The translations under genes were made by a program, and so were the position numbers. The notes under the pieces are model-generated. The model was not told the DNA's origin, did not search any database, and was given only the letters and a program-made list of their open reading frames with translations. A stretch of DNA of 64,000 nt, from contig NC_054876.1 of assembly GCF_018320785.1 (NCBI RefSeq), forward strand, positions 8,124,707 through 8,188,706. The letters run 5' to 3'. Position 1 is the first letter of the stretch. The number at the start of each line of letters is the position of its first letter. This document shows positions 1 through 22,612 of the stretch, in pieces. This stretch comes from Cheilinus undulatus (taxonomy: Eukaryota > Chordata > Actinopteri > Labriformes > Labridae).

Positions 1-508
1 TTCAACAAAATAATCAATATTAAATGAGACAATAAATACTTCTTCAGTCTTAAAAATCATGCGGTCTGTATCAGCCTCTTTTTGGGCAGCATGTTTGCAG
101 AGCTGAGGTGATGAAGCAGTTAGCCGTGTGTCTTTTTACGATGCTCCTCCCTGCTCTAAAGAGAGTTCAACATACTATATCTAACTCATTTATTGCATAG
201 TATTACTCCCTTTCCTCACTATAATTATAGAAAGATCATGATAAATGAGTGAAAATTTGTATTTTAAACACCTAAGAGGGTAAAAATTAAAAATTAATAT
301 ATTTTTTTAAATTTCCATCTTTTTTCCAAAATGTCTCGCAGCCAGATGACGCCTACCGGTGGGCCAGAAGTGGCCCACAGGCCACCATTTGAGGATCGCT
401 ACTATACTATACTATACTATACTATAGTATATAAGACTTATTTTTTTACCTCAGCAAAAATCCCCATTGAAAATGTCACACAACTCAATAATTCTATCAA
501 ACCTCCAG
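1..508 (+). other. Partial intron 5 of the first MMP gene
   Basis: This stretch precedes the first recognisable exon of the truncated MMP gene and ends in a pyrimidine-rich acceptor with AG at 507-508. It holds a short CTATA repeat near 401-430. I see no catalytic-domain exon here, so exons 1-5 must lie upstream of the window. An open frame starting at 331 runs through intron and exon and is not a real start. Confidence 0.7.
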
Positions 509-2225
509 GTTCAAACTCTGATGATGATAACAACGAGCCTGGACCTGAGCCCCCCACCACCCCTGACGCCTGTGATTCGACCATGGTTCTGGACGCCGTC
601 GCCACCCTGAGGGGAGAGATGCTCTTCTTCAAAGACAGGTATTGAAGACAAGCAGCAAATTTTCTTAAACATCTAAATTAAATCATTTTTTACATAAGAT
701 CTGGATCTTTACCTTTTTTATTCCTGTTTGTTGTCAGCTTCTTCTGGCGTAGCTACATTTACAGCCAGAGCCCCCAGCAGACCCTCATCACAAACGCCTG
801 GCCAAACGCTCCCGTCAACATCGACGCTGCCTATGAAAGCAAAGTGTTGAACAGTGTCTTGCTCTTCAAAGGTACTTTATTCACTCTCCTGATCCATTCA
901 GAGCTCATAATCAGACTCTGATATCATAATTGCCTCTAATTTTCACATATGATTACTAAACATTTCTTATCTTCTCACAGGCCGTAGAGTTTGGGCTTTC
1001 AGCGGCTCTGATCTTGTGCAAGGCTTCCCTAAGTCTATCTCCAGCTTTGGCCTGCCTATAAGTGTGGACAAAATCGATGCAGCTTTTTATGACACTAAAT
1101 CTCGCAAGACTCTGTTCTTCGTTGGCAGACAGTACTACAGGTATGTTCAAATTCATGAGATTTATTCCTACACTGATTAAGACATGACTATCATTTATCA
1201 AAGAAATCAGAAGTTTTAATCGATTGTTATCTCAATTTAAAAATATATTTCCATCAGACAACTCACTTTGGAGTTTGGAAATTGTTATTGGCTTATTGTT
1301 ATAGCCACACCATTGAGAGCCAGAGAGGCCAGGAAACTACCTTGACCTAACTTTAAAAACTTAACATTTGTAAATAATCAAACAATTCCATTTTTCTTAA
1401 CTCAGTTCTGTCAGTTGAAGTAAATTGCTTCTTTAGTTAAAATTGGTGCAAAGAAATGCTAAATCTGTTAGCCTATGAATGGATATCTCCCCTTTGTGTT
1501 AGCATCAAGCTAACAATCTCTGTACATCTTATTCCATCTCTTAGAAATTAAAAAAAATCCTTTTGAATAATTGAGTGATTTTCATAGAGTAGTTTTTCTT
1601 AAAATGGTTTTTCATAGTTTACATCACTTTTGTCCAGACTAAAGTACAGCGGGCCAATGCAGCCCAACTTTGTTAAGTGGCCTGCAGCAAATTCTATAAC
1701 TAAAATGAAATATGGTCCAAATTAGAACATAATGCTTGTGATGGACTGTTTTGTACTTCTTATTTTCAGCACAATGCATTATTTTTCCTTGTTACATGTT
1801 TGCCCTTGGGGCTCGCTATTTCTTTAAATGCAAGTAGTTGGGCTTCAAGGAATAAGTTTTGAGAACCACTAGTGTACATGATGGTGTTCATGCATCAGTC
1901 TAATTCCTGCTTGTTTCTTCAGTTATGATGAGGCCAAAAAGAGAATGGACAGAGGCTTCCCCAAGAACGTGGCTCAAACCTTTAGTCATGTGACTGGCCA
2001 GGTGACCGCAGCCTTCCAGTACAGAGGTGAGCAGAACAGAAATCTGAACCTGTGAAATCTACAGAACAAGTAAATTTTGTGTAGAAATTTTCATTTTTCC
2101 TCTTTTTGTTTGCAGGTTTCACTTACATCTACAGTGGATCTTACATGTACAAGTACAGCCTGAGGTCCCGCAGGTTGTACCGTGTGCTGAGGAGCAACTA
2201 CTTCCTGGGCTGCAACAGACATTAG
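509..2225 (+). CDS. Collagenase-3 (MMP13)-like metalloproteinase, 3' part (exons 6-10)
   Basis: This is the 3' half of a secreted collagenase-type MMP; the window cuts off the signal peptide, propeptide and catalytic domain. Exons seen are 509-638, 738-871, 981-1140, 1923-2026 and 2116-2225, all with GT-AG junctions and compatible phases; TAG is at 2223-2225. They encode a short acidic, Pro-rich hinge and the whole hemopexin domain. The first hemopexin Cys lies in TTPDACDSTMVLDA and the last in FLGCNRH, the pair that closes the propeller in this family. Blade motifs such as FFKDR and KIDAAFYD are clear. Exon order, phases and protein match exons 6-10 of the gene at 11852-22539, so the two look like tandem paralogues. 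The introns are much shorter here (1.7 kb in all). I cannot tell whether the missing 5' part is intact. Confidence 0.9.
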
Positions 2226-2410
2226 ACCAGTTCAGGTGTTTATGAAACTGCTCTGAGCAGCAATGAAGGCATTATTGTTGTTTAGTTATAATATGTATTT
2301 CAAAGCAGCATAGCTATACATTTACAGGTACTGGATTTATGTCCATCCTGAGAACAGCACCTTACATTTTTTAGTGTTTCTTTTTTAAGAGCCAGCTTTT
2401 CAATACTTCT

Positions 2411-2416
2411 ATTAAA
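2411..2416 (+). other. Candidate poly(A) signal (ATTAAA) of the first MMP gene
   Basis: ATTAAA lies about 190 bases after the stop codon. The MMP13-like gene has the same variant hexamer at 22607-22612, about 70 bases after its stop, which supports shared ancestry of the 3' ends. Confidence 0.5.
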
Positions 2417-2564
2417 GTTAATTTATGTTTCTATGTATATGATAATCTTTGCTTATTTATTAAGCTCTTCACCTGACTGTTTGAAATGTGTTTTATGAAG
2501 TTTACCTGTTGACGTTGAAACATGTTACATGAGTAATTTAACATTGTTACATTACATGTCAAAT

Positions 2565-2655
2565 TGCAGAATGGAGAATTTACAAAAAAATTCTTCTGCA
2601 CTGAAAGTTCCCAAGAGCAAAGTGGTCTCCATGATTCTCAAAGCTGTCCTGGCTT
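2565..2655 (+). mobile_element. Short Tc1-like transposase remnant
   Basis: One frame reads LKVPKSKVVSMILK, close to the LKVPKSTVASIILKW stretch of the helix-turn-helix part of a common fish Tc1 family. The flanks to about 2900 may be more of the same element but are too decayed to assign. A fragment of the same family, inverted, lies at 48240-48722. Confidence 0.45.
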
Positions 2656-3689
2656 TCAAGGGGAGTTTTTTGCAAACTTAATATCGGCTTTCATATGTTA
2701 TGCACTGGGGAGAGGCTACTGCCTAGGCACAATCCCTCCAAAATGGGCTGCATTTCTTAACTCCTAAGTCAAAATTACCAGTATCTCTGGGCTTTTGGAC
2801 AACACAAATATCTGAGAAGGCATTAATGTGAAGTAAGGACAAGTATGACCTCCTGGTTGCACCAAATGGCCCCTTGACTGTAAGCTTATGTTTAATCAAT
2901 GTGTCATTGACATGTTTACACAAAATAAATAACAGTTTAGATATTTTATTGTGGACTAAATATGTGTGTATGTATTCATTTCCTGTTAATTAATATAGTA
3001 TAGTGCATGCTTGTGGTTTGCACTGAGAAAAGCAATAGAAGTGCCACTTCCTTTCTTACTCATATGAGGTCGGTTAGGACATAAAATAGAAATAAACAGA
3101 AGTCCCCTCTTGATCAGTGTTTGGTGACAGTCCTCTGTTGATCAGATAAACCTGTAGATTTGTGTATTTTTATGTTTGTGTTGTTGTGCTGCTATCCTAG
3201 TGAGGACTTTGAACAGACTCTTGATTCCATGCTGACAGCCTGATTAAAATTTATATCCTCAGCCCTCTAACCTCCATTAAGCTATACAGATGACCCCCTG
3301 ATGGAGGCGTATCATGTTTAAGGAGGTGCAAAGCCCAGTTGTTGCACACATCCAAGTAAGCAAATAGTAGCAGTGCAAATTTCATTTTATATCTGAGCAG
3401 GTGAGCACACAGTGAAAAAATCAGTTTCAACTTTACGTTAAACTGATTTCATTCATATCATGTATCATATATACTATTTTTCTTATTTTTACTGTGTATG
3501 ATTGCCTTTAATCAAATTAGTCTAGCTGGACATTTTTACCTGACAAACCTTGAACAAATGTAAACTTACTTTGAAGTTGCCAGCCTCTTGTCTGCTCAAT
3601 TGACTTATCTGTCACTTATCTGTCTTTTTATACATTGTCTGCGGTAAAAATCAACACTTAACTGTGAGTGGGCAAAAATAAATACTACA

Positions 3690-3899
3690 CACGCTAAGAT
3701 CTGCTGCCATAATTGCACCAGCCTCTTGTTGCTGCTTGCTTATGTCATGACTCTGCCGCGCCTGAAAGTACTGCCCTTCGTCGCTGATTGGTCCTGTCAC
3801 TTTCTAACCGGGCCTAAACTGTTCAGACGGGAGCTAAACAAGATGGATTCGCCAATGAGAAACATGGAAACAGGCGTATCCATCTGCTTTGCAAGGTTA
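3690..3899 (-). mobile_element. TAACC/GGTTA-ended repeat family, copy 1 (truncated)
   Basis: In reverse orientation this matches the left part of the elements at 24265-24676 and 43047-43615, ending in GCTTTGCAAGGTTA at 3899. Shared landmarks are the complement of AGTGACAGGACCAATCAGC, the GGCAAATCCAT-like stretch and the AGATGGAT motif near the end. The other end is missing. Confidence 0.7.
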
Positions 3900-4611
3900 T
3901 GTAGCATATAAACAGGAACTAAATAGGTAACTCAAAACCAACATCAAAGAAGACATCAAGTAAATAAATAACACTTCTATGAAATGATTTAAAACAATCT
4001 AAGACAAAAAGAGCAATAAAACAATGAGAGCAATCAGTGCAAGAATTAGAATGAGTTGCATAAACATCTAAAATGCTCAACAGAGATCATGAAAAGTTAG
4101 CATGGTGTTATTGACTTCAGCAGCATGATGATAGCTGTTTTAGGTTCTTTGGAAAGACTGTAACACATGTTGGCTGTTCTTGACTTAATGGTGCAATATC
4201 TCCTACCAGTCAGCAGGAGATCAGGCAGCAAGCAGGATGAAAAGTGTAAATGGACAACTGCATCAGATGGAAATAGGAAAGACTCCTGCAGTGCATGCCA
4301 AAATGCTCTGTGCCAGGTGTGAATTAGGGCCTTTAAAACTTGGTATATAAATCTTCAAGATGTTCATTGAGTTTTAATTTTAAGAAAAATGTTCATCTCT
4401 AGCAAGTCTGATTTTTAAAAGTCTGGCAATGTATTTGTAAAACATTTACATGTTTATGCAAGTCAATATCAAAATACCTACCAAAGGGGGGCCCGACAGA
4501 AAAAGTTTGGGAACTACTGCCTTAGAGGAACAAATGTCCATCCTTGGGTAAGATGTGAGCGAAGTCAATGACGAAGGCTTTAGCAGGTTTTTACTGAAGG
4601 TGTTTTAATAA

Positions 4612-5136
4612 AGGCTGGCTCAGACTATACGATTTTTGGTCGTTCACAACAGCACCATGCCAGACTATGCGACCAAAATCTTGTCCCGTCTTGGCCGACG
4701 GTCTGGCCACAGTACAAGAGTGGTCCGGACCGCTCAGCGTATGCTCACGTCACCACTATAGCGAAACGATAACGAAAATAAAATAAAATAAAATGTACAC
4801 ATTAGTTTTTGGGAATAAAAGGTGGTAAATCTTGTAAGTGATGATGCAAAGACAATGAGCAAATGTTCTCCTGTTGTTAGACGTCAGGATTCACATCACT
4901 GACGTCAGGTCAGGGTGTCAAACTAGGCGACGATGTACAGAAAATTCTGACATGCTAGTCTTGTTGAATCGTGATCGTGAGAAATCGTGAGGAGTCTTTG
5001 ACGCGTTGTTAATTATGTCACACTACAAGACTGTTTGTCGTTTTTGACTCTCAAAATCGGCCCGAGTTTTGACGACGAGCTGCGATGTTGCAGTCAGGCT
5101 TAAATCTGGCTGAATTTGTGCAGTCTGAGCTGGCCT
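4612..5136. mobile_element. PIF/Harbinger-like MITE with TAA target duplication
   Basis: The left end AGGCTGGCTCAGACTATACG matches the reverse complement of the right end, AGGCCAGCTCAGACTGCACA, at 16 of 20 positions. The element is flanked on both sides by TAA (4609-4611 and 5137-5139). Short inverted ends plus a three-base TWA-type duplication are typical of Harbinger-type MITEs. I see no transposase, so it is non-autonomous. Confidence 0.75.
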
Positions 5137-5239
5137 TAAATGGTATCTCCTTATAAGGACAGCAGACAGGCTTGTCAGTCTTTGAATGTGTTGTACATCC
5201 TCTGTTAACCACAATGTTTCTATAAGTAGGCCGGTTTCT

Positions 5240-5731
5240 CTTCGGTTACCTTTGATCTCTTTTTGTAGCAACCTTCAAAGGCTTCCAAATGATTACTCAT
5301 AATCAATGGAGTAATTGACAGGCCGGATCATTTTAACTTTTATCTATCTTTTATATATGTGCATACTCACTTCATGAATATGCTATTTTATATCATGGTA
5401 TTTGCTTAGCAGAGCACTACCTATCTCTGTGAGGTTTTAGAGGCTTTTCCTTTTTTTTTTTTTTTTTTTAAATTCTTCAGATCCAGGTCATGAACCTGTT
5501 CTCTTGGTGTGTATCTATGAAACAATCGAAAAAGGACTCATGCTGTACTGTATTACATAGTTTGTACATTGTTTGTCTGCCTGAAATGTTCTTTTTTTAA
5601 CTGGTAAGCCTTTTTTTTCTTTCTTTCTCTTGCTCTTCCTTTTTAAAAAAAAATTATTTTACATTTGTACGTAGTTTATACAAGTATATTTACGCATCTA
5701 TTGGTATACATGGATATATATATGTATGCAT

Positions 5732-5771
<40 letters not shown>

Positions 5772-6038
5772 TTGTTTATATGTATATTTTTGTTTATATA
5801 TGTGTACTTTTATTAGTATTCCTTTTTTAAAGTTTTGTTACTTTTTTGTTTGTTTGGCTGTTTGTTTAATTTGCTTTCATAGCAGGTCCAAGGTCTGCTG
5901 GGGTGGGATGGGGGGGGGAGTGTCTCCTTTTTTTACAGTAACTCTTGTTGTCATTTACATTACTGATGTACTTAAATGTGTAAAAATCCAATAAAATTGT
6001 CTGTGCAAAAAAAAAAAAAAAAAAAAAAAAGAAAAAAA
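5240..6038 (+). mobile_element. Retroposed insertion with poly(A) tail and 13-bp target duplication
   Basis: TAGGCCGGTTTCT occurs at 5227-5239 and again at 6039-6051, right after a long A tract (about 6007-6038). AATAAA precedes the tail at about 5989, as in a polyadenylated transcript. The inside has a TA microsatellite (about 5715-5765) and T-rich runs. No coding sequence is recognisable; a 5'-truncated L1-type LINE 3' end or a processed transcript would both fit. Confidence 0.75.
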
Positions 6039-6332
6039 TAGGCCGGTTTCTGTTGAAGGTTGTAAGTCTGGTAAAACGTGGTGACATCAACATGTCAGAC
6101 AAGTACAAAAGGTGCAAACAGCATCCTGGAAACAGAAATAAATATTTTTATGGATACTATTTCAAATGTGAAATAAATGCATTTTTAACTCTTAATTAAA
6201 AAAAACAGTATGTTTGAATAATACTGAGTGCGATCACCAAGGTGGCATATTTTTAAGGCAAAATCTCAGTCTCAGTTAAAACACACGTATATATACATAC
6301 ACATAAAGATACACATCATGTTACATATACAA

Positions 6333-6650
6333 TTGGGGTTGGGGCACTGTTTAAAATGTAAATGAATGTCTTAAAAGCCTATATATCATTCACACAGAGC
6401 ATAAAAACATCAGATGTTTAAACGGAGACAATTTGCTTTTCATAAAAATTCTATCTTATTTTGAGATTCCACACAGCAACACATCTCAAAAAAGTTGAGA
6501 CAGGGCATTAAAAGGCTGGAAAAGTAATTGGCAACAATGAAAAACAGCTGGAGGAGCTTTTTGCTACTTAATAGATTAATTAGTAACAGGTCACTAACAT
6601 GATATAAAAGGAGCATGTCAGAGAGGCAGCTCAGTATTATATTTACTGTA
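6333..6650 (+). mobile_element. Left half of an abundant fish DNA-transposon family
   Basis: The segment begins with GTTGGGGCACTGTTTAAAATG and contains CAACACATCTCAAAAAAGTT, GGCTGGAAAAGTAA and GATATAAAAGGAGCAT. All of these recur in the same order in the element at 8919-9941. The right half is missing. I recognise the family as common in fish but do not assign a superfamily. Confidence 0.55.
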
Positions 6651-6884
6651 CTATGCTGTATTTGCTTATTTATCCAATTTTGATAATGGATGATAAACTA
6701 GCTTGTTGCTATTGTCAACAGCAGTTACCTCGCTGTAGTGGGTCTTCAATTTCTATTCATTCACTCATTCTTTCATTTCACTTTTTTCATGAAATGTCAT
6801 ACCTCAACTTCAAAGTATGAAGGCAGGGATGTTGTCAGCTCGACAAACATTTCCCCTTTCTCATCTCATAGTTTCCTCTTGACT

Positions 6885-7292
6885 ACAGTTGGGAGACACC
6901 ATGGACATTTGGAAGAAAGTTCTTTGGTCTAATGAGACCTAAATGGTGCTTTTTGGCCATCAGACAAGTGGACACCAAACACTATACATCATCACAAACA
7001 CCCCACCATGAAGCATGGTGGTGGCAGCATCATGCTGTAGGGATGCTTCGCAGCTGGATATTGAAGGCTTCTAAAGGTAGAGGGTAAAATGAATGCAGGA
7101 AAATATCGGAGGACAGTCTTATTCAGGCTGCAAGAGAGCTACGGTTTGAGAGAAGATTTATTCTCCAGCAAGACAATGAGCCGAAGCATGCAAGCTTCAC
7201 AGAAATGGTTTAAAGACAACAAGCTGAATCTTCTGGAGTGGCCAAGTCAAAGCCCAGACCTCAGTCCAACAGAGTCCAGATGTGTAAGCCTG
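6885..7292 (+). mobile_element. Tc1-like transposase fragment, frameshifted
   Basis: Translated pieces read WKKVLWSNET-like, PHHEAWWW (originally HGGGS), RFILQQDNEPKHAS and EWPSQSPDLSPTE. These are the DDE-domain blocks of a Tc1-family transposase in order, including the second Asp (QQDN). Frames change several times and in-frame stops are present. No terminal inverted repeats were found. Confidence 0.75.
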
Positions 7293-8918
7293 ATTAAGTC
7301 TGACTTCTTTCACAGTCACATGTTGAAGTGTCACTTTAAACTGTTTCCTCTTTTATAGTGGCCTCATAGATTATTCAGTTCAATGGCACATTCTTAAGTG
7401 GCCAGTCTTTGTTTTATTTTTGCTGACATTTAAAATCAAAACAACTTCAACATTTCATGTACTGAACTGGAAGGGGTTCCCAACTTTGCTCACTGGGTTT
7501 AACTCAGAGTATTATAATATGTGACATAAGAATAAAATGTCCTAATAAGGATTTGAGCTCACATACTTGTCTCATATGTGTCTGTTTTCCTGTTTGTCAT
7601 CAACTCCTAACCACACAGTTTCTAATAAAAGGCCTGTGTTTGGTAAATGATTCATGTTAGTGGTAAAAAGCTGTGACATCAGTGTTTTTTTTTTTTTTTT
7701 TTTTTTTTTGTTTTATTTTGTTTTTTTGAAGTTGCAATAATAAATCAAAGATGAGGACTACAAATGGCACACATCATATGAAATTATCGTTTTTATGCAT
7801 GTTTCAAAATCTGGAACTGCTGCTCTTTTCAAACATGCACTCGTGAAAATGTCTGGAATATGCAGACAAGCCACTAAAATCTCTGAGTTGCTTGTTCACA
7901 CTTAACTGTGTCTGTCATGACCCCCCAATCCCAGAATGCTTAGTGAGTAGGTTTAAACACACACCTGAAGAAGCATCACCACTTCTTAACAGCTTTTCTC
8001 CCTCATACAGGAAGCTGCTGTTCTGTTGCTGTGCCTTATTCAAGTGTAGTGCTGCTAACTGGAATCTATCCATTAAACAGACTCATTCACCTTGTAGAGG
8101 GATGTTTTTATACAAGTAGGCAGATCATGGCAGTCCATTTCTGCCTTGCTTAGATGGATCCAGTGTTTATGCACCATCACATCCACTCTGTCTTTGCACA
8201 CTGCAGCTCACATACGTCACGTACATTTCTGAGGACATGCAAAGGCAATGCATCAAATGAATGCAGGGAAAGTATGGCAGTTATGATGCATGTGCATATG
8301 CATTGTTACAAGTATATATGCGGCCAAAACGCAGTTAATGTTTGGGTTGTTCACATCCAAGGTCTGGCTCCATTTTTAACAGTTTGACCTAAATTTGATT
8401 GTAGAGGTGGGCTTGGGCATGATTTATGTGGATTTTGACTTGGTACATGAATGATGCGACTGCTCATCAGCAAGCAGAGCTTAAAAGGCAATATGTAGTG
8501 TCTGCTGTCTCTTTGAAAACCATTATTCTCTGAGTTGCACGCTTGATGTGTAAGAAGAAAGATGTAAAAAATAATAAAAAACATCCATAGTAGCCCTCAG
8601 GATGGACTCCATTGTCTGTACAGAGTGTAAACAAATGCCAGTCAGAATGACTGCCAGGATTTCAGAGTTTGAAAGAACAGTTAATGAGACAGTTTCATTA
8701 AAGCAAACTCATGTTAATGTGTTTAAATTGGCTATAGATGCTTGTTGTCTGTTGCAACACATTCCATACGTCTGTGCTTCAGCCTGAGGCATACATGAAT
8801 AAATTTAACAGTTACGACAGCTCTGCTCCTCCCAGTGTCCAGGATTTAGAAATAGAGACCACAGTGTAGTTTTCCACAGAAAATGACATCCACATGTTTC
8901 ATCAGTATGTAACACCAT
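7293..8918. other. Intergenic stretch, nothing recognised
   Basis: I find no exon, RNA gene or clear transposon. A T homopolymer run lies at about 7686-7709. Short open frames here have no family motif. Confidence 0.4.
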
Positions 8919-9941
8919 TGCCAAAAAAGTTGGGACACCATGTGAAATGTGAAGAGAAACAAAATGTGATGATTGCCAAAACTCATAAACCAATATTTTA
9001 TTTATAATAGAACATGAACAACATATCAGATGTTGAAGCTGATAATTAACAATTCATGAAAATATTAGCTCATTTTGATTCTGATAGAAACACATCTCAA
9101 ACTAGAAAAGCACTCAGAGAGCACAGACCACTGCCAAGGCAGCTCAGCCCTATCTCCCCAAAGTAAAGAATCCTTTAAAAAATTCCTGGATCCAGACGGT
9201 GATCCGGATCAGTCCCAAAATCTAATCAGTTCTTCCAAATTCCATTTGTGACATTTCCTGAAAATTTTATCAAAATCTGTCCATAAATTTTTGAGTTATG
9301 TTGCTAACAAATTAACAAACAAACTAACAAACCCAGCCGATCACATAACCTCATTGGCGGAGGTAAAAAGTAGGGATGACACAACAAAAGGCTGGAAAAG
9401 TAAGCGGTACTAATGAAAAATAATTGGAGGACCATTTTGAAACTAACTGGGTTTATTGGCAACAAGACAGTAACATGACTGGATATAAAAGGAGCATTTT
9501 AGAGAGGCAGAGTTTCTTAGAACTTAAGATGGTTAAGGATTCACCAATATGTGGAAAAACTGCATCTGAAAAAATTTCAGAAAACTGTTCCTCAACATAA
9601 AATTGTGCAGACTTTGGATATCCGCCCATCTACAGTACATAAGCCCTGATGGCACTGCATTACAAACAAGTATGATTCTGTACAGGAAATCCCTGCATGG
9701 GCTCAGGAACACTTACAGAAATCATTGTCTGTCAGTTCACGGTGCCATCCACACATCGCTGGCATTGGGCCAAAATCTTCTACCTCCATTTTCATGATTT
9801 TATTTCATTTTTTCACGAAATGGTAAAATGTGTAGGTTTCAACATCTGATTTGTTGTTTATGTTCTATTGTGAATAAAATGTATGTGATTCACAAATCAT
9901 TGCATTTTGTTTTAATTAACATTTTACACAGTGATGCACAT
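8919..9941. mobile_element. Non-autonomous DNA transposon with long inverted ends
   Basis: The left end (AAAAAAGTTGGGACACCATG, then a stretch ending AATAGAACATGAACAACATA) is the inverted counterpart of the right end (TTTATGTTCTATTGTGAATA... ACATTTTACACAGTGATG). The arms are about 100 bases and imperfect. It is the fuller relative of the fragment at 6333-6650. An unrelated repeat interrupts it at about 9117-9366. No transposase frame is seen. Confidence 0.6.
9117..9366 (+). mobile_element. RTE-type LINE or derived SINE 3' tail, nested
   Basis: The phrase TTTTGAGTTATGTTGCTAAC followed by (ACAAACTA)-type repeats and ending CATTGGCGGAGGTAAA is the tail I associate with RTE-clade fish retrotransposons. 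It lies inside the transposon at 8919-9941. Only the 3' end is present, with no reverse transcriptase. Confidence 0.45.
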
Positions 9942-11700
9942 TATATAACATTTCAAAACTCAAATTTTATAATCCTGGGAGGAATTTTCCTAAAAGTGAC
10001 CTAAAACCATGACAGTCAGGCTGCAGACCATTCATTTCTGACAGCCACTCTCACAAACTGTTCATGTGAGAGGCCGTACGGTATATCTCACAACAGAAAT
10101 ACAAGCTAAAACTTTCAAAATTAAATTTGATAAAACTACCATTAAGTAATAGGGTAAGGGTTAGGGTACCAAAAGTTAAAAGTTAAAAACCTGACCTGTA
10201 AATTACAAAATGTAAAATAAAGCTGAGTAAACAGTCTGCTTACAGGAAATACGCTTGTCCTCCTTGAAAACATTCCATTGCAGCAAATGTAGCTAACTTA
10301 GCTCCGTTAGCTAAGTAAGCTATGTATACAAGGGAGCTCCATTGCTAACTGAGCTAAAGCAAAGCTCAAAAGCAACTACATAAGCTACATATCCACATTA
10401 CCTACATATTAGTGGCTATAAGGCTACGTAACTAATGAATCTAATGCAAAGCTCAAAAAGCAGCTATGTAAGCTTAAGGTTTGTTTGCTAAAGCTCACAG
10501 TGCCAATGCTCACATCGCTAAAGCTAACTTAGATATAGACAACATAGCTATGTTGCTAACTTATCTAGTTTGACTAAAGCTAAGCCCACATCTGCTACAT
10601 AAGCTATGTTTCTTAATTATCTGTGTAGCTAAGTGAGCTCTTGTTTGCAAAGCTCACTTAGCTATAAATAATGTAGCTTTGTAGCTAATGTATCTAATGG
10701 TAACCTCACAAAGCAGCTTGTAGATATGTAAGGTTTGTTTCCTTCATTGCTTAAGCTAACCTAGCTATAGGTAATGTTGCTACGTAGTTAACGCAATGTT
10801 TGTAAAGAGGTTATTTCATGAATGTAACTTCCAGACTTTGTTTATAAATAAAGTTGCATTTTCTTTTAAAATTTAAAACAGGAACTATGCTGTAGCCGCA
10901 AATTACATCACTTCCTTTCTGAGATTTGCAGTTTCTCAGATGAACAGTCAGCAGCCACTAAAGGACTGATTCTGCCTGTATGGAAGACCGACACGCAGAC
11001 AAACCTCAGTTTTTCAAAGTACTTGTCTACAATGGTTCTTTTGTTTTGTCTTCTATCACCCATCAATGTGTTAAAGAATAACCAGACTTAATAACTGAGA
11101 TAAAGTCACTGAAACCTCTGACGTGATGATGTCAAAAGTTTAAACTGACTCATAGCCATAAATGACATTCTTAAACTTTTTTATTGCTTCTTTTGATGGT
11201 GAGTAAACTTATAGAGCATGCTGAGCAATCTATGGCATCTCCAGATCCTCCATAACATGTCATTAAGCCGTGTTCAGACATGACAGAGCATGTAGGTTTT
11301 CACTCACAGGGTACATCACTATGTTGTCAACAGAAGCAGGAGCAGCCTGAGGGCCACTGAGGAGAGATGGTGAGGAGAGACATGAATTCAAGACAAAATG
11401 TCTTTAATATCAGAATATCACATGAACAACACATTTTAAAGTTTAATTTCTTTGAAAGCTAGTCATGCAGGAACAGAACTGTACAACTATGACACAATAA
11501 ACAATCTTTTTAAACACAAAATCAGGGAATCTGCCTGAGTTTAGAGCTGAATATGTTAAATAAAACTGACCTACAGAAATACATTTCCTCATCCCTTATT
11601 TAGGTCTAAATCTGTCCCTCTAGTATCGATGTGCTTCGTGTCACCTTGTCATAATTACATCTTGTTTGGGGGATTTTTGATGTTACTGTCAGAGCAATCT
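9942..11700. other. Intergenic region with a GCTA-rich low-complexity block
   Basis: From about 10270 to 10790 the sequence is dominated by irregularly spaced GCTAA, AGCTA and TAGCT words. It is neither a strict tandem array nor coding. The rest, up to the promoter of the MMP13-like gene, shows no exon, RNA gene or transposon that I can support. Confidence 0.5.
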
Positions 11701-11722
11701 TATCTTTCTTGTCATCTGTTTA

Positions 11723-11738
11723 AGGAAGCATTGAGTCA
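11723..11738 (+). promoter_or_regulatory. PEA3/ETS site next to AP-1 site upstream of the MMP13-like gene
   Basis: AGGAAG (11723-11728) is followed after three bases by a perfect AP-1 consensus TGAGTCA (11732-11738). This pair lies about 60 bases upstream of the TATA box. ETS plus AP-1 pairs just upstream of TATA are the known inducible module of collagenase and stromelysin promoters (cytokine, growth factor and phorbol ester response). Activity is inferred from position and sequence only. Confidence 0.75.
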
Positions 11739-11796
11739 CAAACCTGGGTAGATGGTTGCTCAACACGCCCACTCCCCAACTCTCCCACTGATCAGC

Positions 11797-11803
11797 TATA
11801 AAA
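11797..11803 (+). promoter_or_regulatory. TATA box of the MMP13-like gene
   Basis: TATAAAA lies 55 bases upstream of the ATG. A start site near 11825-11830 would give a 5' UTR of about 25 bases. Confidence 0.8.
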
Positions 11804-11851
11804 CAGCTGACTGCTGCACACACAAGCAGTAGAAGCATCCGAACAGGAAGC

Positions 11852-22539
<10,688 letters not shown>

Positions 22540-22606
22540 ACCGGGTCACTGCGGTGGATTTATGTAGAGCCACTGTGAAGGGGAATGAATGTACAGAAAA
22601 AGTGTT

Positions 22607-22612
22607 ATTAAA
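22607..22612 (+). other. Candidate poly(A) signal (ATTAAA) of the MMP13-like gene
   Basis: ATTAAA lies about 70 bases after the TAG stop. A standard AATAAA follows at 22799-22804 and could give a longer 3' UTR. Confidence 0.55.

Noticed and set aside
331-645. Open frame of 104 codons starting in intron 5 of the first MMP gene
   Set aside because: Only the part from 509 is coding; the ATG and the CTATA-repeat stretch are intronic and have no MMP counterpart.
5665-5994. 109-codon open frame through a TA/CA microsatellite
   Set aside because: The peptide is a Tyr/Ile repeat with no domain, inside a retroposed 3' region.
10146-10170. TTAGGG-like words (AGGGTAAGGGTTAGGG)
   Set aside because: Only two imperfect units; not an interstitial telomere array.
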